From positions 372,001-436,000 of the forward strand of contig NZ_VRUR01000002.1 of NCBI RefSeq assembly GCF_008040165.1: 64,000 nucleotides of DNA, in the 5' to 3' direction. The position numbers were made by a program, and so were the translations under genes. This document shows, in pieces, positions 1 to 10,400 of the stretch (position 1 is the stretch's first letter; the number at the start of each line of letters is the position of its first letter). This stretch comes from Flagellimonas hymeniacidonis (GTDB lineage Bacteria; Bacteroidota; Bacteroidia; Flavobacteriales; Flavobacteriaceae). A model generated the notes under the pieces. The model did no database searches. It worked only from the letters and a program-made list of their open reading frames with translations, and was not told the origin of the DNA.

Positions 1-26
1 TTCGCAATCCTAACGCGGATTGATTT

Positions 27-1103
27 ATGCTTGACAAACTCAATATAGTAAAACAACGTTTTGATGAGGTTTCCGACCTTATTATTCAGCCAGATATCAT
101 CACTGACCAAAAAAGATATGTAAAGCTGAATAAGGAATACAAGGACTTAAAAGTGCTTGTGGATAAACGTGAAGAATATATAGCTTTCACCAATAATATT
201 GCAGAAGCCGAAGAAATTATTGCAGATGGTAGCGATACTGAAATGTTGGAAATGGCCAAAATGCAGTTGGAGGAGGCAAAAAGTGGATTGCCGAAATTGG
301 AGGAGGAAATTAAATTTTTACTGATTCCAAAAGACCCTGAGGATGAAAAGGACGTGGTGATGGAAATTAGGGCTGGAACGGGTGGAGATGAAGCTAGTAT
401 TTTTGCTGGAGACCTTTATCGCATGTACTCCAAATATTGTGAGTCAAAAGGATGGAAAACAAATATTATAGATTTAAACGAAGGTACCAGCGGAGGCTAT
501 AAAGAAATTCACTTTGAAGTGAGTGGAGAGGACGTATATGGCACGTTGAAGTTTGAGGCTGGTGTGCATAGGGTACAACGCGTTCCACAGACAGAAACCC
601 AGGGGAGGGTACATACTAGTGCTGCTACAGTAATGGTGATTCCAGAAGCGGAGGATTTTGATGTTCAAATTGAACCCAAAGATGTAAGGATTGATTTTTT
701 CTGTTCGTCAGGACCTGGGGGACAATCTGTAAACACTACGTATTCTGCCGTAAGGCTTACACACATTCCAACGGGATTGGTGGCGCAGTGCCAAGACCAA
801 AAATCCCAACATAAAAACAAAGAAAAAGCATTTAAAGTGCTGCGTTCAAGGTTGTATGATTTGGAACTGGCGAAGAAACAAGAAGAAGATGCGGCCAAAC
901 GTAATTCGCAAGTAAGTAGTGGGGACCGTTCTGCAAAAATAAGGACGTATAACTATCCGCAAGGTAGGGTCACGGACCATAGAATAGGCTTAACGCTTTA
1001 CGATTTACAGAATATCATCAACGGAGATGTGCAAAAAATTATTGATGAATTAATGCTGGTTGAGAATACGGAAAAATTAAAGGAAGCCTCTGAAATTTTC
1101 TAA
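27..1103 (+). CDS. prfA: Peptide chain release factor 1 (RF1)
   Basis: Class I release factor that reads UAA and UAG on the ribosome and triggers peptidyl-tRNA hydrolysis. The 358-residue length is normal for RF1. The catalytic GGQ loop is at about residues 231-233, inside [12 protein letters not shown], and its Gln is the usual PrmC methylation target. The codon-recognition tripeptide reads PQT (187-189), which fits the RF1 pattern PxT rather than the SPF of RF2. The N-terminal third is a charged helical domain as expected. It is followed on the same strand by pyrF after 64 bases, so the two may be cotranscribed. The start is the first ATG after a short leader at the window edge; the promoter is not in view. 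Confidence 0.97.
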   Translation: MLDKLNIVKQRFDEVSDLIIQPDIITDQKRYVKLNKEYKDLKVLVDKREEYIAFTNNIAEAEEIIADGSDTEMLEMAKMQLEEAKSGLPKLEEEIKFLLIPKDPEDEKDVVMEIRAGTGGDEASIFAGDLYRMYSKYCESKGWKTNIIDLNEGTSGGYKEIHFEVSGEDVYGTLKFEAGVHRVQRVPQTETQGRVHTSAATVMVIPEAEDFDVQIEPKDVRIDFFCSSGPGGQSVNTTYSAVRLTHIPTGLVAQCQDQKSQHKNKEKAFKVLRSRLYDLELAKKQEEDAAKRNSQVSSGDRSAKIRTYNYPQGRVTDHRIGLTLYDLQNIINGDVQKIIDELMLVENTEKLKEASEIF

Positions 1104-1167
1104 AATCAGTTTAACAATTCACCATAAACTAGCCATAGGTTCTAATGTTATCGAGAACGCTTTTTAA

Positions 1168-1992
1168 ATGAAAATAGACCAATTAATTGCTCAAATTAGA
1201 GAGAAGAAAACCTTTCTATGTGTTGGATTGGATACGGATTTGGATAAGATTCCGGAGCACCTGCTTAAAGAGGAAGACCCCATTTTTGCATTCAACAAGG
1301 CTATTATAGATGCTACGCATCAGTTTTGTGTGGCCTATAAACCCAATATTGCATTTTATGAGGCATATGGCCTAAAAGGGTGGAAAGCTTTGGAGAGAAC
1401 CATGGAATATTTGAATACGGAATATCCAGAGGTTTTCACCATTGCAGATGCAAAGCGAGGTGATATTGGCAATACTTCAACCAGATATGCAAAAGCATTT
1501 TTTGAAACACTAAATTTTGATTCAATTACCATAGCTCCATATATGGGGAAGGATTCCGTGGAACCCTTTTTAGCGTTTAAGGACAAGCATACTATTTTGT
1601 TGGCATTGACCTCCAATCAAGGAGCTTTTGATTTTCAGACTAAACAGGTTAACGGTCAGGAATTGTACAAAGAGGTATTAGCGACTTCAAAAAGCTACAA
1701 AAATGCAGAAAATCTAATGTATGTGGTTGGGGCAACCAAGGCGTCATACCTGTCTGAAGTAAGACAAATAGTTCCGGAAAGTTTTCTTTTAGTTCCTGGG
1801 GTAGGAGCGCAAGGGGGCAATTTACAGGAAGTCTGTAAATATGGAATTACTAAAGATATTGGCTTGTTGGTGAATTCCTCCAGAGGAATATTATATGCTT
1901 CCCAAGGATTAGATTTTGCCAAGATGGCTGGGGATAAAGCAAAAAGTATTCAGAAGGAAATGGAGATTGAATTAAATAAACTAGACGTTTAG
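1168..1992 (+). CDS. pyrF: Orotidine 5'-phosphate decarboxylase (type 2)
   Basis: Decarboxylates OMP to UMP, the last step of de novo pyrimidine synthesis in the cytosol. The 274-residue length fits the long (type 2) family. The catalytic Asp-Lys signature DAKRGD lies at about residues 94-99, the N-terminal strand motif GLDTD at 20-24, and a late PGVGAQGG phosphate-binding loop near residue 211. It sits 64 bases after prfA. Its stop is one base from the 3' end of a small gene on the other strand. The other pyrimidine gene of the window, pyrD, is 47 kb away, so the pathway is scattered here. Confidence 0.96.
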   Translation: MKIDQLIAQIREKKTFLCVGLDTDLDKIPEHLLKEEDPIFAFNKAIIDATHQFCVAYKPNIAFYEAYGLKGWKALERTMEYLNTEYPEVFTIADAKRGDIGNTSTRYAKAFFETLNFDSITIAPYMGKDSVEPFLAFKDKHTILLALTSNQGAFDFQTKQVNGQELYKEVLATSKSYKNAENLMYVVGATKASYLSEVRQIVPESFLLVPGVGAQGGNLQEVCKYGITKDIGLLVNSSRGILYASQGLDFAKMAGDKAKSIQKEMEIELNKLDV

Positions 1993-1993
1993 T

Positions 1994-2188
1994 TTAAGCA
2001 AGATTTTCCAATATCTTTTTAATTGCTTCAGCTTTTCTATTAAAAAATTCACCAAGATTGGTGTTTATGTACGTTGCATCTGCAGCCTTTTCAATAAAAT
2101 TTTGATACCTGTATTCCAAAATAGAAATGGCATGGCTTCCGCTGGTGATTGGAGTCACTGCTCCAACTCTACAATACTGATTTTTCAT
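1994..2188 (-). CDS. Small conserved-looking protein, unknown function
   Basis: A 64-residue reading frame convergent with pyrF, with one base between the stops. The product begins MKNQYCRVGAVTPITSG and ends in an amphipathic, Lys/Glu-rich helix (FFNRKAEAIKKILENLA). It has no signal peptide or membrane segment. The composition looks protein-like and the frame fills the gap between two genes exactly, which is why I keep it. I recognise no domain. The alternative is a chance frame; comparison with other flavobacterial pyrF loci would settle it. Confidence 0.5.
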   Translation of the reverse strand: MKNQYCRVGAVTPITSGSHAISILEYRYQNFIEKAADATYINTNLGEFFNRKAEAIKKILENLA

Positions 2189-2365
2189 TTTATAAGATTT
2201 GTTATACCAAAGATACGTTGAAATGTCAGTTCTGGACTATGCTGAAGATGTGTATACGTCTAGAAATCAGGTACTTTATCTAAAATTTAACGAAATCTGG
2301 CCCCCAACCTCAGAGATCTTAGCATTTCTTAGTAAAAAATTAACGTACATTTATAAAAAACAGCT

Positions 2366-3148
2366 TTGCTTCATTACACCATATACCGGCACGACGTTTC
2401 TGAAGATTGGGTGACCTTTGTTCATGGAGCTGGTGGAAGTTCTACTATATGGTATAAGCAGCTAAGAGATTTTAAAAAAAACTTCAATATCCTACTATTG
2501 GATTTAAGGGGTCATGGAAATTCCAAACCCCATATAAAAGACGTTTTTAGCGAAAAATATACCTTTGATTCCATTACTGATGATATTGTTGAGGTGTTGG
2601 ATCATGAACATATTGAATCCTCTCATTTTATAGGGATTTCACTAGGCACTATTTTGATTAGAAATTTGGCCGAAAACTACAGTGACCGAGTAAAAAGTAT
2701 GGTAATGGGTGGAGCCATAATGAAGCTTAACTTGCGTTCTCAAGTGCTTATGCGTCTAGGAATAGTATTTAAATCTATAGTTCCCTATTTGTGGTTGTAT
2801 AAGTTTTTTGCTTTTGTCATCATGCCCAACAAAAACCATAAAGAATCTAGATTGCTGTTTGTTAGGGAGGCCAAAAAGCTGTATCAAAAAGAATTTATTA
2901 GATGGTTTAAATTAACATCGGAAATTAATCCCTTACTTCGATTTTTTAGAGCGGTGGATATTAAGATTCCAACCTACTATATTATGGGAGGTGAAGATTA
3001 TTTATTCCTGCCAACAATTAAAAAAGTGAGCAATACCCATACAGAATCTACCTTGTATGTTATTGAGAATTGTGGACACGTAGTGAATGTAGAAGCCCCT
3101 TCAGTTTTTAATGAAAAAGTAATAGACTATTTACAAAACTTAAAATAA
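2366..3148 (+). CDS. Alpha/beta hydrolase
   Basis: Predicted cytosolic alpha/beta-hydrolase fold enzyme of 260 residues. The oxyanion region HGAGGSS is at residues 20-26, the nucleophile elbow GISLG at 90-94 (Ser92), the acid probably in GGEDY near 209, and the catalytic His in CGH at about 238, so the triad looks complete. The substrate is unknown; the family includes esterases, C-C hydrolases and haloperoxidase-like enzymes. The start is a TTG: a stop codon lies four codons upstream in the same frame and no ATG precedes the conserved region. The next gene starts five bases after the stop, which suggests an operon with the secreted protein downstream. Confidence 0.85.
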   Translation: MLHYTIYRHDVSEDWVTFVHGAGGSSTIWYKQLRDFKKNFNILLLDLRGHGNSKPHIKDVFSEKYTFDSITDDIVEVLDHEHIESSHFIGISLGTILIRNLAENYSDRVKSMVMGGAIMKLNLRSQVLMRLGIVFKSIVPYLWLYKFFAFVIMPNKNHKESRLLFVREAKKLYQKEFIRWFKLTSEINPLLRFFRAVDIKIPTYYIMGGEDYLFLPTIKKVSNTHTESTLYVIENCGHVVNVEAPSVFNEKVIDYLQNLK

Positions 3149-3153
3149 GACAG

Positions 3154-3657
3154 ATGAAAAAACCGATTACAGTACTGATGTTTTTGGCTTTCTTTTTTGT
3201 GAATGCCCAAAATGATGCTTCCTGTACCTGTTGCTCCGAAAATCATATGGCTTTTGACTTTTGGGTAGGAAATTGGGAAGTCACCAATGCAAATGGCACC
3301 CCAGCAGGAACAAGTAAAATTAGTAAGGAAGAGGGAAACTGTACTATTAGGGAGAACTGGACAAGTGCAAGCTCAGGATTCACAGGGACAAGTTTGAACT
3401 TTTTCAATACCACTACTAAGCAATGGGAACAACTTTGGATTGATAATGCAGGGACTTTTCTAAAGCTTAAGGGAAACCGGGTAGGAAATCAAATGATACT
3501 CTCTTCTGATGAGTTTAAACAAGATGACGGGAAATTGTATAAAAACAGAATTACATGGACCAAAAATGAAGATGGAACGGTAAGACAACTTTGGGAGGTA
3601 CTTCAAGGAGAAAAAGTAACGAACACTGCTTTTGACGGATTGTATAAAAAAAAGTAA
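3154..3657 (+). CDS. Secreted DUF1579-like protein
   Basis: A 167-residue exported protein. The signal peptide spans about residues 1-19 and ends at VNAQ. Three cysteines follow at 24, 26 and 27 (CTCC), then the hallmark FDFWVGNWEV (about 34-43) seen in lipocalin-like DUF1579-type proteins that measure out a beta barrel. The body is rich in Trp, Asn and Thr in alternating strands, which fits a periplasmic or surface barrel. Function is unknown. It follows the hydrolase gene by five bases and is probably cotranscribed. The assignment to DUF1579 rests on the single motif, so the family call is tentative. Confidence 0.75.
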   Translation: MKKPITVLMFLAFFFVNAQNDASCTCCSENHMAFDFWVGNWEVTNANGTPAGTSKISKEEGNCTIRENWTSASSGFTGTSLNFFNTTTKQWEQLWIDNAGTFLKLKGNRVGNQMILSSDEFKQDDGKLYKNRITWTKNEDGTVRQLWEVLQGEKVTNTAFDGLYKKK

Positions 3658-3747
3658 AACAGCCCAAGGTATGGTATTGCTGACTAATTCAAATATGTAC
3701 CTAATATAACCGAAGAATATGTGTAAGGTGGTCCAGATGGGCTGTTT
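3657..3747. repeat. Perfect 10-bp inverted repeat with long loop
   Basis: The arms AAACAGCCCA (3657-3666) and TGGGCTGTTT (3738-3747) pair perfectly across a 71-base loop, directly after the stop codon of the secreted protein gene. The long loop is unlike a standard intrinsic terminator, though the right arm ends in TTT. It lacks a T-arm consensus and is not a tRNA. It may be a 3' UTR structure, a terminator with an internal fold, or chance. Confidence 0.45.
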
Positions 3748-3832
3748 CAAAATATAAGATAGTCAACCATGTCCCGTTTACGGCAAACCCTTATCAACCT
3801 TTACCTTACCGATTTAAGCTTACCCAACTTAC

Positions 3833-5356
3833 TTAAACCTGTATCACATTTTTTTGAAATTCCGAAGGCGTTAATTGGGTATCCTTCTTAAAGGCCTTGT
3901 TGAATGTTACCTTATTATTATACCCTACTTCATAAGCTACATTAATAATGTTCAGTCTCCTAGATTTGTCTTGCAAAAGCAATTGTTTGGCCTCATTGAT
4001 TCGGTACATATTTACAAACTCGTGAAAACTCACCTTAAAATGCTCGTTGATTATTTGTGACGCATTGTGACGGGTTGTATTGAGTTTTTGGGCTACCATA
4101 TCTAAATTGATATGATTTTCTTTGTAAATCTTGTCCACGGCAAACAGATACACTAGATTTTCTTTCAATTCATGCGATAGACTTGGAGTGAGCCCCGATT
4201 TTTCATATTTCGGGAATAATCTATTTCTGTATGCATAAGCACCACTAAAAACGTCTGGTTGTATGTTGGCAGAATATCCTACATAAATAACCATTAAAGC
4301 CATAGCTGCTATTGAAGTGTCAAATAAAATGCCAGAGGTATACCCGTTAATGATTACCAGCCCATAGGCTGAGTAGGTTAATACATACGAAATATGTATG
4401 TGATATACGTTTTTCTGCCATATCTGATTCTTTGAATCCAAAAGCTTTTCTCGCTTACTTTTTAAATAGACCTGTCTGATGAAATAGCCATAGATAGTAA
4501 GGGAAATAATTTTTAGAACCACCAATAAAAAAAGTTTGGCAGAGTCTTGTGGGTTAAGCCCATTTTGAAGCCTGGTAAGCATAAGCTGAATCTTGCTTTC
4601 CCCAGAAAATAGATACACATTAAAAGTTAAATAGCTTAGTAGAATTATAGTGGGTATCAGATGAAGAATATCTGAACGTTTAAAGGTGTATTTCTCGGAA
4701 ATGTTTTTGAAGTAGAAAAATAGTAAAGGGCCATATAAAAAGGAGGCCCATGTGGACATTAAATAGGTATGGGGATAAGCAAACATATAATTTGCTCTAT
4801 TTATGCTTAAATGCAGAATAAAAAAGGAATGAATAAAAATAAAAAGGGCAATCAGAATTCTCGATGTAGGATGAATCTGTTTGTTTAAACTAATAAGAAA
4901 CACTACATAAAACCCAATCAAGGCAACAAATAGGTAGAGCAATGACCAAGTGGTAACTTTTGGGATTACTTTTTCAAAAATCCCATTAAATTCAGCAGAT
5001 TCGCGAATGGGATCAAAGCCTTCATTCAAGAGAAAATTGGGATTAAACTCCAACTGAAGATATTCATTTAGATTATCTATAGATTCTGGAGGATTTTCAA
5101 GAGCGGCTTGACTTAAAGCAATTTTCTTGAGAACATGGGTTTTTTCAATGTTTGGGTTGTACAGGTTCTTCTCATAGATTTTTATAGCTTTTTTATATCT
5201 ATGAATGTTGTAGTAGTAATCTGCCCATTCCAAAGAATCTTGAAGGACAATAGGGGTTAGTTTATCTTCAAATTCGGCATTGTTTTTGTTTGTCTTTGCA
5301 ATACAAGACAAGCATAGAAGAAAAAATAGAAAAACAAGGGAGCCTGATCTTCTCAT
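3833..5356 (-). CDS. Membrane-bound AraC-family transcriptional regulator with TPR-like N-terminus
   Basis: A 507-residue regulator with three parts. An N-terminal signal or anchor segment (1-20) is followed by a helical, TPR-like region (to about 130) with the pattern ADYYYNIHRYKKAIKIYEK. Seven hydrophobic segments follow between about 135 and 375. A C-terminal AraC/XylS double helix-turn-helix (about 400-503) carries VAQKLNTTRHNASQIINE and the second-helix signature VAYEVGYNNKVTFNKAFKK. This architecture is common in Flavobacteriia, where the membrane part probably senses an envelope signal. The ligand and targets are unknown. Two direct copies of TTAGTGAAT precede the gene and could be an autoregulatory site. 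It is transcribed alone. Confidence 0.88.
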   Translation of the reverse strand: MRRSGSLVFLFFLLCLSCIAKTNKNNAEFEDKLTPIVLQDSLEWADYYYNIHRYKKAIKIYEKNLYNPNIEKTHVLKKIALSQAALENPPESIDNLNEYLQLEFNPNFLLNEGFDPIRESAEFNGIFEKVIPKVTTWSLLYLFVALIGFYVVFLISLNKQIHPTSRILIALFIFIHSFFILHLSINRANYMFAYPHTYLMSTWASFLYGPLLFFYFKNISEKYTFKRSDILHLIPTIILLSYLTFNVYLFSGESKIQLMLTRLQNGLNPQDSAKLFLLVVLKIISLTIYGYFIRQVYLKSKREKLLDSKNQIWQKNVYHIHISYVLTYSAYGLVIINGYTSGILFDTSIAAMALMVIYVGYSANIQPDVFSGAYAYRNRLFPKYEKSGLTPSLSHELKENLVYLFAVDKIYKENHINLDMVAQKLNTTRHNASQIINEHFKVSFHEFVNMYRINEAKQLLLQDKSRRLNIINVAYEVGYNNKVTFNKAFKKDTQLTPSEFQKNVIQV

Positions 5357-5718
5357 TTAAGTTAGTGAATTAGCCTTCTTTGAAATTAGTGAATAAACCA
5401 ACTTGAAATGTTAAATAAATCTTAAAAACCGTAATCCCCGATAATAGTTTACCTTTTGCCCTTTTTTTTGATTTCTAATTTTGATGCCAATAAATGGTTG
5501 ATTAGTAGTAATTTGTACAAATGAAAAAACCGGTGCGTACACCGGTTTAAACTAACTAACTCAAAAAAATGCTAACTCAGATAATTCGTTGCAAAACTCT
5601 TATTCCACCTTTTTGTAAAGGTTAATTTAATATTAGGAATATGTTATAATTGCTTTGGATTATTGTGATAAAAACGATATTCGTTCTTATTTATTGCATA
5701 ATTAAGAAAAAATTATAA
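5357..5718. other. Intergenic region of about 360 bases
   Basis: Lies between the AraC-type gene and the DUF4197 lipoprotein gene, both on the minus strand. It holds direct repeats TTAGTGAAT (5362-5370 and 5386-5394) just upstream of the AraC-type start, and one strong terminator hairpin at 5524-5548. The remainder is AT-rich with no convincing gene; the short plus-strand frames are 9 and 18 codons and lack any protein-like character. Confidence 0.6.
5524..5548 (-). terminator. Intrinsic terminator for the DUF4197 gene
   Basis: Perfect 9-bp stem AAACCGGTG / CACCGGTTT with loop CGTA. Read on the minus strand it is followed by six T, the layout of a Rho-independent terminator. It sits about 170 bases after the stop of the DUF4197 gene. 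Confidence 0.8.
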
Positions 5719-6420
5719 TTAATCTTGCAAAGCAAACACCTTTTTTAACAATTCTGTAGTTCTAGATCCAATTTTAGTCCTAATTTCTTTTTCTTCGATG
5801 GCAATCATGGTATAGACACCATCCAAGGCTTCTTGGGTTGTATAATCCGTTAAATCTGGATTTACATCAGTGGTAAGGGGTAGTTTATTGTACCTAGTAA
5901 TAATTTTATTCCAAATTTGGTCAGCTCCCACTTTCTTAAAGGAATTCTTGATAATGGGATTAAACTTATCATACAATTTAGTTTTGGTGTTTTGCTCTAA
6001 ATAAACAGTAGCGGCATTATCATTACCTAATAAAATTTGTTTCGCATCTCCAAAGTTTATACCCTTTACGGCATCAACAAAAATGGGTGTTGCTTCTTTT
6101 ACAGCATCTTCGGCAGCTCTGTTGAGAATACGAAGGCCTTCATCAGCTAAATTTCCTAAACCAACATCTCTTAAGGTTTTGTCAACTTTTTTTAACTCAT
6201 CAGGAAGTAAAATTTTCACCAATTCATTTCTAAAGAAGCCATCTTTAATCGCTAATTTATTGACCTGTTTTTCAATTCCTAGATTTAACGCATCACGTAA
6301 TCCTTGGGCAATTTCAGCATTTCCAATACCTGTAGTTTGTGGTAGCTGATTTACAACTTGTTGTAGTTCTGTACAACCAACTAGCTGAAAAACAGCAAGA
6401 ATAAGCAGTATTCGTTTCAT
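5719..6420 (-). CDS. DUF4197 family lipoprotein
   Basis: A 233-residue exported lipoprotein. I start at the ATG at 6420, because MKRILLILAVFQLVGC from there is a clean lipoprotein signal with the lipobox Cys at residue 16; a longer frame would put 15 unrelated residues before it. The mature part is helical, with the family pattern GIGNAEIAQGLRDALNLGI near the start, the segment DGFFRNELVKILLPDELKKVDKTLRDVGLG and a long C-terminal helical half. DUF4197 has no established function; members are periplasmic or membrane-attached in Bacteroidetes and Proteobacteria. It has its own terminator downstream. The family call is from the N-terminal motif and overall length. Confidence 0.87.
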   Translation of the reverse strand: MKRILLILAVFQLVGCTELQQVVNQLPQTTGIGNAEIAQGLRDALNLGIEKQVNKLAIKDGFFRNELVKILLPDELKKVDKTLRDVGLGNLADEGLRILNRAAEDAVKEATPIFVDAVKGINFGDAKQILLGNDNAATVYLEQNTKTKLYDKFNPIIKNSFKKVGADQIWNKIITRYNKLPLTTDVNPDLTDYTTQEALDGVYTMIAIEEKEIRTKIGSRTTELLKKVFALQD

Positions 6421-6490
6421 GTTTATACTTTTTATAGTTACTGTGAAAATACTGCTAATGACCAAAAAATCAATTTTTTGGAATGGATAT

Positions 6491-7339
6491 TTAAGAAAAT
6501 ATCACGGTCTTATTGTTGTAAACAATTGTTTTTCTGGCCACATGTAGCTGAACAGCACGAGATAATACAATTTTTTCCAAATCTCGTCCTTTGGCAATAA
6601 AATCCTTGATGGAATGAGAATGCGAAACTGTGGTGACGTCCTGTTCGATAATAGGCCCGGCATCAAGTTCAGCCGTTACATAATGACTTGTTGCCCCGAT
6701 AATCTTGACACCTCTTTCAAATGCTGCATGATAGGGTTTCGCGCCAGCGAACGCCGGCAAAAATGAGTGATGAATATTGATAATTTTCTGTGGGAAAACA
6801 TCTATTACTTTCGGAGATAAAATTTGCATGTATCTGGCTAAAACAATAAAATCTACCTGGTGCTCCTTTAATAAATCCAATTGCTTCTCTTCAGCGATAG
6901 CTTTAGTTTCTTTTGAAACCGGTATATGGAAGTATGGAATCTGAAATTGGTCAGCTATATATCTTAGATCATCATGATTGCTGGCAATAAAAGGGATATC
7001 CACTAACAACTCGCCAGAATTATGTCTGCTTAACAGGTCATAAAGGCAATGATTGTATTTAGACACAAAAATGGCCATTTTCGGTTTTGTTCCATCTTTA
7101 TAGATATCCCAATGCATATCATATTTATTGGCCAACCTTTCCTCAAATTGGGTTTTAAAAACTGATAATTCAATATGGTTTTCAAAATCACTTTCCAAGC
7201 GCATGAAAAACACTCCTGCTTCCTTGTCAACATGTTGATCCAGATAAATAATGTTTCCTTTTTCTCCATGAATGAAATGGGTCACTGAACTTATAATTCC
7301 AGATTGATCTGGACAATGGATGAGTATGGTGAGTTTCAT
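6491..7339 (-). CDS. purU: Formyltetrahydrofolate deformylase
   Basis: Hydrolyses 10-formyl-THF to THF and formate, balancing one-carbon pools and supplying formate. The 282 residues comprise an N-terminal ACT regulatory domain (about 1-80, opening MKLTILIHCPDQSGIISSV) and a formyltransferase-like domain (about 85-265). Catalytic residues are visible: Asn188 and His190 in NIHHSFLP and Asp226 in AELDAGPII. The GAKPYHAAF loop also matches PurU rather than PurN. The gene is divergent from icmF, with about 140 bases between the starts. Confidence 0.95.
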   Translation of the reverse strand: MKLTILIHCPDQSGIISSVTHFIHGEKGNIIYLDQHVDKEAGVFFMRLESDFENHIELSVFKTQFEERLANKYDMHWDIYKDGTKPKMAIFVSKYNHCLYDLLSRHNSGELLVDIPFIASNHDDLRYIADQFQIPYFHIPVSKETKAIAEEKQLDLLKEHQVDFIVLARYMQILSPKVIDVFPQKIINIHHSFLPAFAGAKPYHAAFERGVKIIGATSHYVTAELDAGPIIEQDVTTVSHSHSIKDFIAKGRDLEKIVLSRAVQLHVARKTIVYNNKTVIFS

Positions 7340-7481
7340 GGTGATTATTTAATGGGATAAAATTATGATATTCAAAAAAAGTAACTCAAAGGCCAAGTGA
7401 TTTTTATAAAATTCTAACTAAAATCAATTATAACTTGCATTTTCTGTAAATTGCGTGTCTAAATCAGACCCTTTTTTGTCA

Positions 7482-10400
7482 ATGGAGCAAATAAACCCAT
7501 ATCAGCCCAAAAATAAGATTAGAATAGTCACCGCAGCATCGTTGTTTGATGGTCATGATGCCGCCATTAATATCATGAGAAGGATTATACAGGCCACGGG
7601 TGTTGAAGTTATTCATTTAGGACATGATAGGAGTGTTGCAGAGGTAGTGAATTGCGCTATTCAAGAAGATGCAAATGCCATCGCAATGACGTCATATCAA
7701 GGAGGACATAACGAATATTTCAGGTATATGTTCGATTTGCTTCAGGAAAAAGGAGCAGGTCATATTAAAATATTTGGCGGCGGGGGCGGCGTTATTCTTC
7801 CTAAGGAAATAGAGGAGTTGATGGATTATGGGATTGAACGGATTTATTCACCGGATGATGGCCGGGAAATGGGGCTTCAAGGAATGATTAATGATTTGGT
7901 AAGACGTTGTGATACCAAAGTGCCAAGTTTAGTACTTCCAAAAGGAAAAAAAATCCAAGATTTACTCCTAAGTAGAAATGAGAATACATTAGCTCGACTG
8001 ATTTCTTTAGCTGAAAACAGGCATGAAGAATTTGAGCAATATCAAACAGAAATAAGCACTGATAAAAATCAAACCCCTGTTCTTGGGATAACGGGAACTG
8101 GTGGAGCTGGAAAATCTAGTTTGGTAGATGAGTTGGTCCGACGTTTTTTAAGTGACTTCCCGGACAAGCATATTGGTATTATTTCCGTAGATCCCTCCAA
8201 AAGAAAAACTGGGGGTGCTTTATTGGGTGATAGAATTCGGATGAATGCCATAAACAATGAAAGGGTCTATATGCGATCCTTGGCAACAAGGCAATCCAAT
8301 TTGGCATTATCCAAACATGTGTCCGAAGCAGTTCAAGTACTTAAAGCCGCACAATTTGATTTGATTATTCTAGAAACATCCGGTATTGGCCAATCAGATA
8401 CCGAAATTCTTGAACATAGTGATGTTTCATTATACGTAATGACCCCCGAATTTGGGGCCGCTACGCAGCTTGAAAAAATTGATATGCTGGATTTTGCGGA
8501 TGTAGTGGCCATTAATAAGTTTGATAAAAGAGGGGCTTTGGATGCGCTTAGAGATGTGAAAAAACAGTATATGCGCAACCATGGTCTGTGGGATGTAAAA
8601 CAAGATGACCTTCCAATTTTTGGAACAATTGCTTCCCAGTTCAACGACCCTGGTATGAATACTTTGTACAAAGTATTAATGGGTACATTGGTTTCAAAAG
8701 CTGGCTCCACTTTGGTTTCAAACTTTGAGGTTATTCATGAAATGGGAGAAAAGATATTTGTAATTCCTCCGGCAAGAACAAGATACCTGTCCGAGATTGC
8801 AGAGAGCAACCGTTCTTTTGATGCGAAAGTAGAGGATCAAGTTAACATTGCACAACAGCTGTATGGTATCTTTTTAACCATTGCATCAGTTGTAGGTTTG
8901 GATTTAGGGAAAGCCGAAAAACACCTCTTAACTAAATCTGGATTGGATGAAAAAGCGATTTTGGTTTCTGCCAAACAAGAAAGTGATAAAGATTTTCTAT
9001 CCCTTTTGATTAAAGAATTTGACAAGGTTAAAATGAATCTTGATCCTCATCATTGGGAAACAGTTTTAAAATGGAATGAAAAAGTAAATAAATACAAATC
9101 CGAACTTTATTCTTTTAAGGTAAGAGGAAAAGAGGTTAATATTAGAACACATACCGAATCATTGTCCCATAGCCAAATACCAAAGGTGGCATTGCCAAAA
9201 TATCAAGCTTGGGGAGATGTTTTACGATGGAGTTTACAAGAAAATGTACCTGGTGAGTTTCCGTATACCGCTGGACTGTATCCTTTTAAACGTGAAGGGG
9301 AGGACCCAACAAGAATGTTTGCGGGAGAAGGAGGTCCAGAGCGAACCAACAGACGTTTTCATTATGTAAGTCTGGATATGCCGGCAAAACGCCTTTCTAC
9401 CGCATTTGATTCTGTTACCCTTTATGGAAATGACCCAGACCATAGACCAGATATTTATGGAAAAATAGGAAATGCAGGAGTTTCCATCTGCTGTTTGGAT
9501 GATGCCAAAAAATTGTATTCAGGATTCGATTTAAGTAACCCAATGACATCGGTGAGTATGACCATAAATGGGCCAGCACCGATGCTTTTGGCATTTTTTA
9601 TGAATGCTGCTATTGACCAAAATTGTGAAAAGTATATTAAAGAAAATAACCTCCAAGAAGGGGTAGAACAAAAAATTTCAGCACTTTTCAAAAAGAAAAA
9701 AGAGGCAAGACCTTCGTATTTTGGCAAACTTCCCGAAGGGAACAATGGACTTGGTCTTATGCTGTTGGGCGTTACCGGAGATCAGGTCCTACCCAAAAAT
9801 GTGTACCGTGATATTAAACAACAGACTCTTAACCAAGTTAGGGGAACGGTACAGGCCGATATTTTAAAAGAAGATCAGGCGCAAAACACCTGTATATTTT
9901 CAACAGAGTTCGCGCTAAGACTAATGGGTGATGTACAAGAGTATTTTATTGAGCATCAGGTTAGGAATTTCTATTCTGTCTCCATTTCTGGATATCACAT
10001 TGCAGAAGCTGGAGCGAACCCGATTACCCAACTTGCCTTTACACTGTCCAATGGCTTTACCTATGTGGAGTATTATCTAAGCAGGGGAATGGATATTAAC
10101 GATTTTGGCCCTAACCTTTCCTTCTTTTTTTCTAATGGGGTGGATCCAGAGTATGCTGTAATTGGCAGGGTTGCAAGAAGAATTTGGGCAAAGGCCATGA
10201 AAGAAAAATATGGCGCCAATCCACGGGCACAAATGTTGAAATACCATATACAAACCTCAGGTAGAAGCCTTCATGCCCAAGAAATCGACTTTAACGACAT
10301 CAGGACAACATTGCAAGCGCTTTATGCTATTTACGATAATTGCAATTCCCTTCATACCAATGCTTATGATGAAGCTATTACAACACCAACTGAAGAATCG

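Noticed and set aside
3657..3747. tRNA-like element, since the ends pair like an acceptor stem
   Set aside because: The stem is 10 bp with no GGTTCGA T-arm, no D-arm and no CCA; the length and loop do not suit any tRNA.
5521..5550. Nine-codon frame MKKPVRTPV on the plus strand
   Set aside because: It coincides exactly with a terminator hairpin serving the minus-strand gene and has no promoter of its own.
7456..7464. GTCTAAA half-sites elsewhere (7458, 14322, 56958) as further operators
   Set aside because: They lack the TTTA arm at the right distance, or lie inside coding sequence, so the palindrome is not formed.
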